A stretch of 64,000 nt of DNA from RDXT01 sp033765305 (GTDB lineage: Bacteria; Bacteroidota; Bacteroidia; J057), in NCBI GenBank assembly GCA_033765305.1, contig JANRID010000067.1, positions 62,001 through 126,000 on the forward strand, read 5' to 3'. Shown here one piece after another: positions 54,076-62,278 of the stretch. The stretch's first letter is position 1. Every line of letters starts with the position of its first letter. A program made the translations under genes and the position numbers. The notes beneath the pieces were generated by a model. It saw only the letters and a program-made list of their open reading frames with translations, did no database searches and was not told the DNA's origin.

Positions 54076-54103
54076 GCCGCCGCAGCCCTGCGGCGGCTTT
54101 TTT
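54076..54103 (+). terminator. Terminator of the AIM24-family gene
   Basis: Ten-base-pair GC-rich stem (54076-54085 with 54088-54097) with a very tight loop, then six Ts. Confidence 0.8.
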
Positions 54104-54190
54104 ATTCTGCACCCGCTGACCCCGGTGCTCCAGGCGCGTCTCAAGCATGCAGATCCCTTGTTTTTCATCGAAAATGTGGAACTTGCGCCT

Positions 54191-55996
54191 ATGAAACAGG
54201 TGTTACGCTTCTTACTCTGGACCATGCCCCTGCTGGCAGCCTGCGGGTCTCTGCGGAATGCGGAGCAGGAAGGGCGGATGGCCCCCGCCATCGACATCAC
54301 AGCCGATAATCTGATCGCGGAAGGCAAACTGGCGCTCCGCGCAGAAAAATATCCCGAAGCCTTCCGCGCCTTCGAGCAGGCCCGGCTCCGCCCTTTCAAC
54401 CGCAGCACGACCGGTGCCCTGTACTTGTCGGGGCTGGCGGCGTATTACCAGGGGCAATATCCCACGGCCCGCGATCGCTTTGCCCAGCTGAGCCGGGAAT
54501 TTCCCAAAAGCCGCTACCTCCAGGACGCCATCTATCACGAGGCCCTGATTCAGCTGGCTTCCGCTCAGGAAACTGAGCGGGTGAGCGGGCTGCAGCGGCT
54601 CACCGACCTCTACGCCGGCCAGGCGGAGGAGTCCCTGCGCCGCGACATCTGGGAGCAGGCCGAACGTGCAGCCTTCGGGTCGCTCTCGGCCGAGGCGCTG
54701 GAGGTATTTGCCGAACAGGCTGCGGCCCCTTTCCGCCGCATGTTTGCCGAGGCACTGATTTACAAGCTGGTAGCTGACAAGCGCATCCCCGAAGCCCGCT
54801 CCCGCTACCAGGCCTACCTGCAGGCCGGCGGCGAAGACTCCGACTTTCTCCGGGCTGCCATCCCTGCGGATAAGCCGCAGACACTCAGGCCCTCGGGCTC
54901 GCCGCCCCTGGAGCCGGGAATCATCAAAATCGGGCTGGTGCTGCCGCTCTATCTCAACCGCACGGATCTGGCCTACCTCGGCGAAGTGCCGCCGGAAGCG
55001 GCCATCGGCCTCGAATTCTACGAAGGATTCAAGCTGGCCATCGAGGAAGGCGGGGTGTTTGCCGGCCGGAAGATCTTCCTGAAGGTCTATGACAGCCGCC
55101 GGGACTCGATGGTGGCTGCCCGCTACCTGGGCCAGATGGATTCCCTAGGCATCAACCTGCTGGTCGGCGATATTTTCAACGGCCCCAGCCGTACGCTCTC
55201 CGCCTGGGCGGAGCAGCGGCAGGTGCCCCAGATCATTCCCATCAGCCCGACCTCGGAGCTTGTGCGGGGCAAGCAATGGACTTTCATGGCCCATCCCTCT
55301 GCCTTTACCCACGGCGAACAGCTGGCTGAATATGCCTTCGGCACGCTCAGCCTTCGGCGCATCTTCGTCTTCACCGACCAGCAGGGCGCTGCCGCCGAAC
55401 TCGCGAACGGCTTCATGGGCCGCTTCGCCAGCCTGGGCGGCAGCATCGATACCGTGCTCCTCGATGCCGCCTATGCCCGCGCCATGCGCCAGATCTCGGC
55501 CGGCGTGAGCCGTGTCCCCAGCGACCCCTCCGTGGGCGTCTATATCCCGCTGCTCAATGCCCAGGAATCTTCAGGCCTGATCATCAACCTGCTGCGGAGC
55601 CGGGCGCGCAAGGTCACGGTCATGGGCTCGCCCCATTTCCGGACCAACTACACCGCGCTCAGCCGCGACCTGAAGGACAGCTACGAACTGATCTTCACCA
55701 GCTCCCATATGCACGATCCGGAAGATCTGCTGTACCAGCGCTTCCACGAGCAGTATGTGAATGTGTACAAAATCCCGCCGAGCGAGCATGCGATCCAGGG
55801 CTACGATCTGGGCAAATACCTGATTCAGGTGATTCAGGGCTATAAGCCCGAATCCGGACTCAGCCTGGCCGACCACCTGCGCAGCATGCCGGAATACAAG
55901 GGCATTCACCTGGACTACTTCTTCGGGCAGCACCAGAACAACCAGCGCGTCAACATCGGGCAGTACACGCGGGACGGGATCGTGCGGATCCGCTGA
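54191..55996 (+). CDS. Lipoprotein with TPR region and periplasmic-binding type-1 fold (LpoA-like)
   Basis: 601 residues. The start MKQVLRFLLWTMPLLAACGS gives a lipoprotein signal with the Cys at about residue 18. About 30-225 is TPR-like (NLIAEGKLALRAEKYPEAFRAFEQA, GLAAYYQGQYPTARDRFAQLSREFPKS). About 245-590 is a type-1 periplasmic-binding domain (IKIGLVLPLYLN, EFYEGFKLAIEEGG, QIIPISPTSELVRG). The order TPR then ligand fold is that of LpoA, an activator of penicillin-binding protein 1A, but many Bacteroidota lipoproteins share it. Sharing a bidirectional terminator, it converges with rplT. Confidence 0.85.
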   Translation: MKQVLRFLLWTMPLLAACGSLRNAEQEGRMAPAIDITADNLIAEGKLALRAEKYPEAFRAFEQARLRPFNRSTTGALYLSGLAAYYQGQYPTARDRFAQLSREFPKSRYLQDAIYHEALIQLASAQETERVSGLQRLTDLYAGQAEESLRRDIWEQAERAAFGSLSAEALEVFAEQAAAPFRRMFAEALIYKLVADKRIPEARSRYQAYLQAGGEDSDFLRAAIPADKPQTLRPSGSPPLEPGIIKIGLVLPLYLNRTDLAYLGEVPPEAAIGLEFYEGFKLAIEEGGVFAGRKIFLKVYDSRRDSMVAARYLGQMDSLGINLLVGDIFNGPSRTLSAWAEQRQVPQIIPISPTSELVRGKQWTFMAHPSAFTHGEQLAEYAFGTLSLRRIFVFTDQQGAAAELANGFMGRFASLGGSIDTVLLDAAYARAMRQISAGVSRVPSDPSVGVYIPLLNAQESSGLIINLLRSRARKVTVMGSPHFRTNYTALSRDLKDSYELIFTSSHMHDPEDLLYQRFHEQYVNVYKIPPSEHAIQGYDLGKYLIQVIQGYKPESGLSLADHLRSMPEYKGIHLDYFFGQHQNNQRVNIGQYTRDGIVRIR

Positions 55997-56021
55997 GCAG
56001 GGCAGGGGATAGGCGGAAAAT

Positions 56022-56051
56022 AAAAAAGGGCTGCACAGCAGCCCTTTTTTT
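56022..56051. terminator. Bidirectional terminator between the LpoA-like gene and rplT
   Basis: GGGCTGC/GCAGCCC stem with A6 on the left and T7 on the right, so it can serve both converging genes. Confidence 0.9.
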
Positions 56052-56072
56052 ATTGGAGTATGCCGAACCGGC

Positions 56073-56420
56073 TTACTTGCGAACCGACTCCACCACCGCT
56101 TGGAACGCGTCGGGGTTGTTCATCGCCAGATCGGCGAGTACTTTGCGGTTGAGGGCAATGCCTTCCTTGTTCAGCAGGTCGATGAAGCGGGAATAGCTCA
56201 GGCCATGCGGGCGGACGCCTGCGTTGATGCGCTGAATCCAGAGGGAACGGAAGGCGCGCTTGCGGGCTTTGCGGTCGCGGTAGGCATAGACCCAGCCTTT
56301 CTCGATCTGGTTCTTGGCTACGGTCCAGACATTTTTCTTGCGGCCAAAGAAGCCTTTGGCGTATTTGAGCATGCGCTTACGGCGCGCACGGGAAGCTACG
56401 TGGTTGACAGAACGGGGCAT
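56073..56420 (-). CDS. rplT: 50S ribosomal protein L20
   Basis: 115 residues, normal length, starting MPRSVNHVASRARRKRML and containing GFFGRKKN and WIQRINAGVRPHGLSYSRFI. An early assembly protein of the large subunit that also binds 23S rRNA. It lies 62 bases after rpmI on the same strand, the usual order. Confidence 0.98.
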   Translation of the reverse strand: MPRSVNHVASRARRKRMLKYAKGFFGRKKNVWTVAKNQIEKGWVYAYRDRKARKRAFRSLWIQRINAGVRPHGLSYSRFIDLLNKEGIALNRKVLADLAMNNPDAFQAVVESVRK

Positions 56421-56482
56421 ACGCGGAAGTTTGTTGGAAGGTTAATCGGATAACATGCTGATAATGAACGAAAAAATGTGGA

Positions 56483-56677
56483 TCAGCTGAGGAGGAGGCG
56501 ATTGATACGCTTCTCGTCGGTAGCATCCACCAGCACCTTATGCGACAGCCTGAGCTTCCGCTTGTTCGACTTCTTGGTCAGAATGTGGTTCTTGAACGCC
56601 TGCTTGCGCTTGATCTTTCCGGAGGCGGTTTTCTTAAAACGCTTGGAGGCCCCCGAATTGGTCTTCATTTTAGGCAT
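56483..56677 (-). CDS. rpmI: 50S ribosomal protein L35
   Basis: 64 residues with the basic start MPKMKTNSGASKRFKKTASGKIKR and ending LSHKVLVDATDEKRINRLLL. Normally infC lies immediately upstream, but here the upstream neighbour on the same strand is a rhodanese-lipoprotein gene. A promoter lies directly in front. Confidence 0.97.
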   Translation of the reverse strand: MPKMKTNSGASKRFKKTASGKIKRKQAFKNHILTKKSNKRKLRLSHKVLVDATDEKRINRLLLS

Positions 56678-56705
56678 GAAACAACGGGTTAACAGATTTG
56701 GAGGG

Positions 56706-56713
56706 CAAAGATA
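56706..56713 (-). promoter_or_regulatory. -7 element (TATCTTTG) of the rpmI-rplT operon
   Basis: Exact TAnnTTTG on the minus strand, 28 bases before the rpmI ATG. It shows that rpmI-rplT can be transcribed by itself. No TTG at the standard distance. Confidence 0.5.
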
Positions 56714-56776
56714 GGAAAAAGTTTTGCATTCCGCGCAGCTGCCGGAAAAATATCTGCACAGCGGCTGCGCAGCCGC

Positions 56777-57298
56777 TTATTCATACACTTTTTCGCCCCG
56801 GCTGACCCAGATCCCCCACTTGCGGTTGTAGGCGTGCACCTGCTCCGTAGGCGCACCCGCGGCGTTCACCACCGGGCGGCCCTGGTTGCACCACTCGAAA
56901 ATGCCCCCGTAGAGGTTGCTGACCTGGGTAAAGCCTGCGGCCAGCAGCTTTTCGGACACCTTCTCGCTGCGGTAGCCCACCGAGCAGTACACCACCACCG
57001 GCCGGCTCCGGTCGAGGCCTTCCACCCGCGCCAGATCGAAGTCGTCGTACCCGACCCAGACTGCGCCTGGAATGTGGCTCACCTCAAACTCCCGGTAGGC
57101 GCGCGCATCCAGGTACACCGCCTGCCCGGGTTCGGGGGCACCGGAGACCGCCTGCTCCGGTACCGTATGCGCCAGCAGGGTTTTGAGCATGGCATTGAAG
57201 GCGCCGCTGCTGGTGCGGGCGTCCTGGGCCGTGCAGGCGGAGATGGAAAGCAGGGCAAGGGCCTGGCAGCAGAGGCTGCGGAGGGTTCGGTTCAGCAT
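56777..57298 (-). CDS. Rhodanese-domain lipoprotein
   Basis: 173 residues. Lipobox I-S-A-C puts the lipidated Cys at 22. A single rhodanese domain (about 60-140) has the active Cys105 in YCSVGYRSE, preceded by DARAYREFEVSHIPGAVWVG. It may move sulfane sulfur or sense thiols outside the cytoplasm. It is 33 bases downstream of the stop of a second rhodanese lipoprotein gene on the same strand, and the two are likely cotranscribed. Confidence 0.88.
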   Translation of the reverse strand: MLNRTLRSLCCQALALLSISACTAQDARTSSGAFNAMLKTLLAHTVPEQAVSGAPEPGQAVYLDARAYREFEVSHIPGAVWVGYDDFDLARVEGLDRSRPVVVYCSVGYRSEKVSEKLLAAGFTQVSNLYGGIFEWCNQGRPVVNAAGAPTEQVHAYNRKWGIWVSRGEKVYE

Positions 57299-57331
57299 GG
57301 AGGAAACAGATGAAGCGGCCTGATGCCCGGA

Positions 57332-57781
57332 TCAGCGCACCACCGGCAGCCCTTTCGACTGCCAGAAGCGGATGCCGCCCTGCAGGTCGTACACCTGGGT
57401 GTAGCCCTGGGCGGCGAGCATCTGCGCGGCGCGCCGGCTCCGGACGCCGGACGCACAATAGACCAGTACGGGTTTCTGCTTGTCCAGTTGCGCTGCCTTG
57501 CTGGCGAATGCCGGGTCATACACATCGATGTGGGCTGCGCCCTGAATTTTGCCTGCGGCCAGCTCGCCGGCTGTGCGGACATCGACGAGCTGCGCGCCGC
57601 CGGCGGCCAGCATGCGCTGGAATTCGGCCGGGCTGAGGGCTGTGCCAGGCGCCGGGGGCTGGACGGGCGCTGCGGCGGCGGGCGCGGAAGGAGCCGCAGG
57701 GCTGCCTGGGGCCGGGGACTGCTGGCAGGCGGCTGAAAGCATCAGGCTCAGCATCCATGCGGAAAATAGGAATCTCGGCAT
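57332..57781 (-). CDS. Second rhodanese-domain lipoprotein
   Basis: 149 residues. Lipobox Cys19 (MLSAACQQ), a Pro/Ala-rich linker (about 22-47) and one rhodanese domain with Cys109 in YCASGVRSRRA. GAAHIDVYDPAFASKAAQL is the usual loop. The linker would let the domain reach away from the membrane. First of two tandem rhodanese genes. Confidence 0.88.
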   Translation of the reverse strand: MPRFLFSAWMLSLMLSAACQQSPAPGSPAAPSAPAAAAPVQPPAPGTALSPAEFQRMLAAGGAQLVDVRTAGELAAGKIQGAAHIDVYDPAFASKAAQLDKQKPVLVYCASGVRSRRAAQMLAAQGYTQVYDLQGGIRFWQSKGLPVVR

Positions 57782-57874
57782 GATGAAACAGGATCTTTGA
57801 AAGCAAAATTACACAATCCGCAGGCGTTCTCTGTGATTTTTGATACGTATCCTGCTGCGGGCCGATAAATCCTG

Positions 57875-57882
57875 TATTTTTG
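57875..57882 (+). promoter_or_regulatory. -7 element (TATTTTTG) of the M42 peptidase gene
   Basis: Exact TAnnTTTG, 23 bases before the ATG. Confidence 0.45.
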
Positions 57883-57905
57883 CCGCTTTAATCCCGGAAA
57901 GCTGT

Positions 57906-58988
57906 ATGCAAAGCGAACTGCTGACTCCGCAAGCGCTCGAGTTTCTGCGCGCCTACCTGAATAATTTCTCCCCCACCGGCTTCGAGTCCGCCGGCCAGCG
58001 CCTCTGGCTCGACTACCTCAAACCCTTCGTGGACGAGTGGGCGGTCGATGCGTACGGCACCGCCTACGGCATCGTCAACCCCGGCGCAGCGTACCGGGTG
58101 GTGATCGAAGCCCATGCGGATGAGATTTCGTGGTTTGTGCATTACATTTCCGAAGACGGCCTGATCTACCTCGTCCGCAACGGCGGCTCTGATCCCCAGA
58201 TTGCCCCTTCCAAGCGGGTGATCATCCACACCGACCAGGGCCCGGTGCCGGCTGTTTTCGGCTGGCCGGCCATTCACGTCCGCGCAGACAAGGACCCCGC
58301 CCTGAGCGTGAAAAATCTGTTTCTCGACTGCGGCTGCACGAGCAAAAAAGAAGTGGAAGAGCTGGGCGTGCATGTGGGCTGCGTCGCAACCTTCGAAGAC
58401 GAGATGATGACGCTCAACGGGCGCTACTTCGTCGGGCGGGCGCTGGACAACCGGATCGGCGGCTTCATGATCGCGCAGGTAGCGCGCCTGCTCAGGGAAA
58501 ACGGCATTCAGCTGCCCTATGCGCTCTACATCGTCAATTCCGTGCAGGAGGAAATCGGCCTCCGGGGCGCGCAGATGATCGCCGAGCGCATCCAGCCGCA
58601 TGCGGCCATCATCACCGATGTTACCCATGATACCACCACGCCGCATATCAGCAAAATCGAGCACGGCGATGTGAAATGCGGCGGCGGCCCCTCGCTGACC
58701 GTAGGCCCTGCCGTGCACAACAAACTGCTGCGCCTGATTCAGGATACGGCCAGGGCCTGCGAGATTCCGTTCCAGCGGGAAGCGGCCTCCCGCTTCACCG
58801 GCACCGACACCGATGCCTTCGCCTATTCCAACATGGGGGTTCCGTCCGCCCTGATCTCGCTGCCCCTGCGCTACATGCACACGACAGTCGAAATGGCGCA
58901 CCGGGAGGATGTGGAGCGGGTCATCCGCCTCATGTACGAGACGCTGCAGCGCATCGAAGACGGGCACGACTGGCGCTATTTTAGCTGA
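57906..58988 (+). CDS. M42 family metallo-aminopeptidase (glutamyl aminopeptidase / endoglucanase-M type)
   Basis: 360 residues. The dinuclear metal ligands are recognisable: His in EAHADEISW, Asp in GRALDNRIGG, the Glu pair in VQEEIGLRG, and a late His in LRYMHTTVEMAH. SPTGFE near the N-terminus is typical. Cytoplasmic peptide degradation. I start at MQSELL because a promoter lies just upstream of it. Confidence 0.93.
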   Translation: MQSELLTPQALEFLRAYLNNFSPTGFESAGQRLWLDYLKPFVDEWAVDAYGTAYGIVNPGAAYRVVIEAHADEISWFVHYISEDGLIYLVRNGGSDPQIAPSKRVIIHTDQGPVPAVFGWPAIHVRADKDPALSVKNLFLDCGCTSKKEVEELGVHVGCVATFEDEMMTLNGRYFVGRALDNRIGGFMIAQVARLLRENGIQLPYALYIVNSVQEEIGLRGAQMIAERIQPHAAIITDVTHDTTTPHISKIEHGDVKCGGGPSLTVGPAVHNKLLRLIQDTARACEIPFQREAASRFTGTDTDAFAYSNMGVPSALISLPLRYMHTTVEMAHREDVERVIRLMYETLQRIEDGHDWRYFS

Positions 58989-58991
58989 CCG

Positions 58992-59192
58992 TCAGGGGTT
59001 TGAAAACTCCCTGCCTGCATCCTGCGGCGGGCTCAGCTCCACAGGGCGGGCCTGCCTGGAGGTGTCTGCCGGCTCATGCGCATGGGAGCTGTGCGCATCT
59101 TCGTGCGTCCGCTCCGAGCATCCGCCGCGCATGCCGAGGCTCAGAAGCAAGACGAGTGCCGCAGCAGCGAGATGGCGCAGCGGCCGGCTCAT
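58992..59192 (-). CDS. Small His-rich putative lipoprotein, coupled to trhO
   Basis: 66 residues. A hydrophobic N-terminus (LRHLAAAALVLLLSLGMRGGC) could be a lipoprotein signal. The remainder is hydrophilic with several His and acidic residues (SERTHEDAHSSHAHEP), suggestive of metal binding. Its ATG overlaps the trhO stop by 4 bases (ATGA). No family recognised. Confidence 0.5.
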   Translation of the reverse strand: MSRPLRHLAAAALVLLLSLGMRGGCSERTHEDAHSSHAHEPADTSRQARPVELSPPQDAGREFSNP

Positions 59193-60211
59193 ACGATCGG
59201 CTGGTAGCGCCGCCCTTTGCTGAAGATCCGGGTAGCAGTATCGCGGCCTTTGCGGAGGGCGCGCTGCTCGGCCTCCGGCAGGAGCAGAATCTGCCTGCAA
59301 TCCTCTGAACAGCAGCCATCCAGCTGCACCTCGCAGGCTTCGCACTGGGTCATCAGCAGGTTGCAGCCGGGGTTGCAGCAGTTGCGGTAGCGGTCGCAGG
59401 GCTGGCCGCAGTCGGCGCAGCCGGTGAGCACATCCTCGCTGATCCGCTCGCCCATGCGTTCGTCGAAGACGAAGTTGACACCCTTGAACTTGTTGGGCAG
59501 CCCTTTTTCGCGGGCATCGCGGGTATACTGGATGATGCCGCCGTCGAGCTGGTACACCTCGGTGAAGCCCTGGTGCAGGAGATAGGCGCTTGCCTTTTCG
59601 CAGCGGATGCCGCCGGTGCAGTACATGATCACCGGCTTGTGCCGCTGGCCGGCGAGGAGGTCCGCTACGACGGGCAGCGACTCGCGGAAGGTATCCACAT
59701 CCGGGCAGATGGCACCCTCGAAGTGCCCCACAGCGCTTTCGTAGTGATTGCGCATGTCCACGATGACCGTTTCGGGATTTTCGGCGAGCTGGTTGAAGCC
59801 GGCAGCATCCAGGTGGATGCCGCTGCGGCGGAGGTCGATCTCGTTGTCGTCCAGGCCGTCGGCTACGATTTTAGCCCGGACCTTGATTTTGAGCTTGAAA
59901 AACGAGCGGGTGTCGTGCTCCACAGCCAGATTGATCCGCACGCCGCTCAGCTCCGGGCTCCGGTCCAGCCAGGCGGTCCAGTCCTGCCAGCGGGATTCGG
60001 GCACGGTGATCTGCGCATTGATGCCTTCCGTCGCGACGTAGATGCGGCCCAGCACCCCGAGCGCGCTGAGGTCCAGGTACATCTGGTCGCGGCAGGCGGA
60101 GGGGTCCGGGATTCGCACATAGCGGTAAAACGACAGCGTCTTACGGGCTTCCGCCTGTTCAGCAATCGTTTGCCGGAGCAGGCGCCGGTCTATGGTATTG
60201 TGGAGAATCAT
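59189..60211 (-). CDS. trhO: tRNA uridine(34) 5-hydroxylase, oxygen-dependent (TrhO/YceA)
   Basis: 340 residues from MILHNTIDR. An N-terminal ferredoxin-like domain has TEGINAQITVP. The rhodanese domain has the catalytic Cys in YCTGGIRCEKASAYLL (about 197), and the C-terminal Cys-rich segment (CADCGQPCDRYRNCCNPGCN, QCEACE) probably binds zinc. TrhO hydroxylates U34 of some tRNAs using oxygen. A start 9 codons upstream (60238) is less likely by comparison with the family. Divergent from the M23 gene. Confidence 0.95.
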   Translation of the reverse strand: MILHNTIDRRLLRQTIAEQAEARKTLSFYRYVRIPDPSACRDQMYLDLSALGVLGRIYVATEGINAQITVPESRWQDWTAWLDRSPELSGVRINLAVEHDTRSFFKLKIKVRAKIVADGLDDNEIDLRRSGIHLDAAGFNQLAENPETVIVDMRNHYESAVGHFEGAICPDVDTFRESLPVVADLLAGQRHKPVIMYCTGGIRCEKASAYLLHQGFTEVYQLDGGIIQYTRDAREKGLPNKFKGVNFVFDERMGERISEDVLTGCADCGQPCDRYRNCCNPGCNLLMTQCEACEVQLDGCCSEDCRQILLLPEAEQRALRKGRDTATRIFSKGRRYQPIV

Positions 60212-60333
60212 AGCGGTCCGGGCATTCCGGCGGGACATTCTGCTTCGGAAGCAGGAAAATCCGGGCCGGATTTGAATTTATCCCGCAATATTGCAATACT
60301 TGCTGCGCTTTGCAAGATGATTGGATCTGGTGT

Positions 60334-61629
60334 ATGCCTAAGCGTATATGGATTCCTGCGCTCTGCGCAGGAGTATTTGCGTCCGTAGTGCTCGTATGGA
60401 TGCAGGTTTTCTCCCCGGAATATGTGCTTGCGGATGGCTTGCGGCTGCTGCGGGCACCCTTGCCCGACCCGCTGGCGCGCTACGGGCTTACAGCGGATTC
60501 CGTCCGGGTGATCCAGTCCGAAATCTCGCCCAATGAAAGCCTTTCGGCGATCCTGACCCGCTACCATGTATCGGCATCGGTGATTCACCGCCTCAACGAG
60601 CTGCCGGAAGGCCTGTTTGACCCCAGGAGCATCCGCAGCGCCCGCCCCTACACAGTGCTGTGCAATCCCCGCGACGAGGCGCAGGCGCTGATTTACCATG
60701 CCTCGGACCGGGAGTTTGTGGTGCTGAATTTCGAAGACAGCCTCTCGGTGCAGCGCGGCGCGCATCCGGTGGATACCGTGGAGCATGCCATTTCGGGCTC
60801 CATCCAGTCCTCCCTGTACGCTGCAGTCATCGAGGCAGGCGGCACGCCGGCGCTTGTGGCGGAGCTGGCCGAGATCTACGCGTGGGAGATCGACTTCTTC
60901 GGGCTGCAGCCCGGCGACTGCTTCAAGCTGATGTACAGCACCTACCTGGTGGACGGCAAGCCGGTCGGCTCCGGGCGGGTGCGTGCGGCGAGCCTTTCGC
61001 ACGGCGGCAAGGAGCACTACGCCGTATGCTACGACCAGGGCAAAGGCCCTGAATACTTCGACGAGCAGGGCAACAGCCTGCGGCAGGCCTTTCTGAAAGC
61101 GCCGCTCAAATACTCCCGCATCAGCTCGCATTTCTCGCACAGCCGCCTGCATCCGGTGCTCAAAATCCGCCGTCCGCACCACGGGGTGGACTACGCTGCG
61201 CCGGCAGGCACGCCCGTGCATGCCGTAGGCGACGGCACCGTCACCAAGGCCCGCTACAGCGGCGGCGCCGGAAATATGGTGGAGATCCGCCACAACGACA
61301 CCTACACCACCGCCTACCTGCACCTTTCCCGCTACGGGCAGGGCATCAAGCCCGGAACCCGCGTGCAGCAGGGCGATGTGATCGGCTATGTGGGAAGCAC
61401 CGGCGTCTCGACCGGCCCGCATCTGGATTTCCGCTTTTATAAGCATGGCGTTGCGTTCGATCCGCTCAAAGTGGAAGCCATCAGCTCCGGCCCGGTGGCC
61501 CCTGCGCATCTCCAGGCCTACCTCGCATACAGCGCGCCGCTGCTGGAGCGCCTGCACCGCATCGACCAGGAGATCCCGGAAACGTGGATTACCGCCGCCG
61601 GCAACGAAGAATCTGCGCAGCGGCAGTGA
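60334..61629 (+). CDS. M23 family peptidoglycan endopeptidase, HxH motif altered to HLD
   Basis: 431 residues. A membrane anchor (about 5-25) precedes a LysM-like/OapA-like region (ISPNESLSAILTRYHVSASVIHRLNELPEG). The LytM domain (about 270-380) has H-x3-D in RPHHGVDYAAPAGTPVHA. The second motif reads GPHLDFRFYKHG, where most family members have H-x-H. The Asp variant also occurs in other Bacteroidota members. It cuts, or regulates cutting of, peptidoglycan cross-bridges. Confidence 0.9.
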   Translation: MPKRIWIPALCAGVFASVVLVWMQVFSPEYVLADGLRLLRAPLPDPLARYGLTADSVRVIQSEISPNESLSAILTRYHVSASVIHRLNELPEGLFDPRSIRSARPYTVLCNPRDEAQALIYHASDREFVVLNFEDSLSVQRGAHPVDTVEHAISGSIQSSLYAAVIEAGGTPALVAELAEIYAWEIDFFGLQPGDCFKLMYSTYLVDGKPVGSGRVRAASLSHGGKEHYAVCYDQGKGPEYFDEQGNSLRQAFLKAPLKYSRISSHFSHSRLHPVLKIRRPHHGVDYAAPAGTPVHAVGDGTVTKARYSGGAGNMVEIRHNDTYTTAYLHLSRYGQGIKPGTRVQQGDVIGYVGSTGVSTGPHLDFRFYKHGVAFDPLKVEAISSGPVAPAHLQAYLAYSAPLLERLHRIDQEIPETWITAAGNEESAQRQ

Positions 61630-61682
61630 CCGGCGCAGCGGAGCTGCGTCAGAATATTGAATCAGTTCATATTGAGCTAATA

Positions 61683-61690
61683 TAGCTTGC
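61683..61690 (+). promoter_or_regulatory. Probable -7 element (TAGCTTGC) of the LysM protein gene
   Basis: TAnnTTTG relative, 38 bases before the ATG; a TTG is 23 bases upstream, slightly longer than standard. Confidence 0.35.
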
Positions 61691-61728
61691 TCATTATTGC
61701 TGAACCTTAACCCCTAATTCAGAGACCT

Positions 61729-62112
61729 ATGTCCCTCCAGCAGAAGTACAACGCAGTGCTCGAACTCGGCCAGACCTTTGGCGTGAAGGACGGCTATGTT
61801 CAGGAAGAGAACGGCAAGCTGAAAATCGGCGGCACCGCATCCACGCCCTACGAAAAGGACGCGATGTGGAACAAGATCAAGGAGATCGGCGGCGACAATC
61901 CCTCCGATATCGAAGCCGACATCAAGACCGAGGTAAGCGAGTACTACCACAAGCATACCGTGGAAAAAGGCGACAGCCTGAGCAAAATCGCTGCCAAGTA
62001 CTACGGCAAAGCCAATCTGTACACCAAGATCTTCGAAGCCAACCGCGGCATTCTGAAAGATCCCGACGTGATCCATCCCGGCCAGGAGCTGACGATCCCC
62101 TTCGTCGCCTGA
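61729..62112 (+). CDS. BON/LysM protein resembling potassium-binding protein Kbp (YgaU)
   Basis: 127 residues, no signal peptide. A BON-like N-terminal part (GYVQEENGKLKIGGTASTPYEKDAMWNKI) precedes a C-terminal LysM (HTVEKGDSLSKIAAKYYGKANLYTKIFEANRGILKDPDVIHPGQELTIP). The same order and near-identical LysM occur in E. coli Kbp, a cytoplasmic potassium sensor. Monocistronic, with a terminator behind it. Confidence 0.9.
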   Translation: MSLQQKYNAVLELGQTFGVKDGYVQEENGKLKIGGTASTPYEKDAMWNKIKEIGGDNPSDIEADIKTEVSEYYHKHTVEKGDSLSKIAAKYYGKANLYTKIFEANRGILKDPDVIHPGQELTIPFVA

Positions 62113-62139
62113 TCCGCAGGCATCCCGGAGCCCGTATAC

Positions 62140-62170
62140 GCCATCCCGGAACATCCGGGATGGCTTTTTT
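62140..62170 (+). terminator. Terminator of the Kbp-like gene
   Basis: Eleven-base-pair stem GCCATCCCGGA / TCCGGGATGGC with a 3-base loop and six Ts. Confidence 0.9.
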
Positions 62171-62230
62171 GTCGGACCGCCAGCCGCAAGGCGGCGCTCC
62201 CCTTCTATCTGCCGTCCTCCTACTTCCTAC

Positions 62231-62261
62231 TTGATACTTGATACTCCCCGCGCTATCTTTA
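62231..62261 (+). promoter_or_regulatory. Promoter of ybaB
   Basis: TTG (62231-62233), 20 bases, TATCTTTA (62254-62261, 7 of 8). Start near 62268, 11 bases before the ATG. Confidence 0.6.
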
Positions 62262-62278
62262 CCGGACACTCACGCGCT

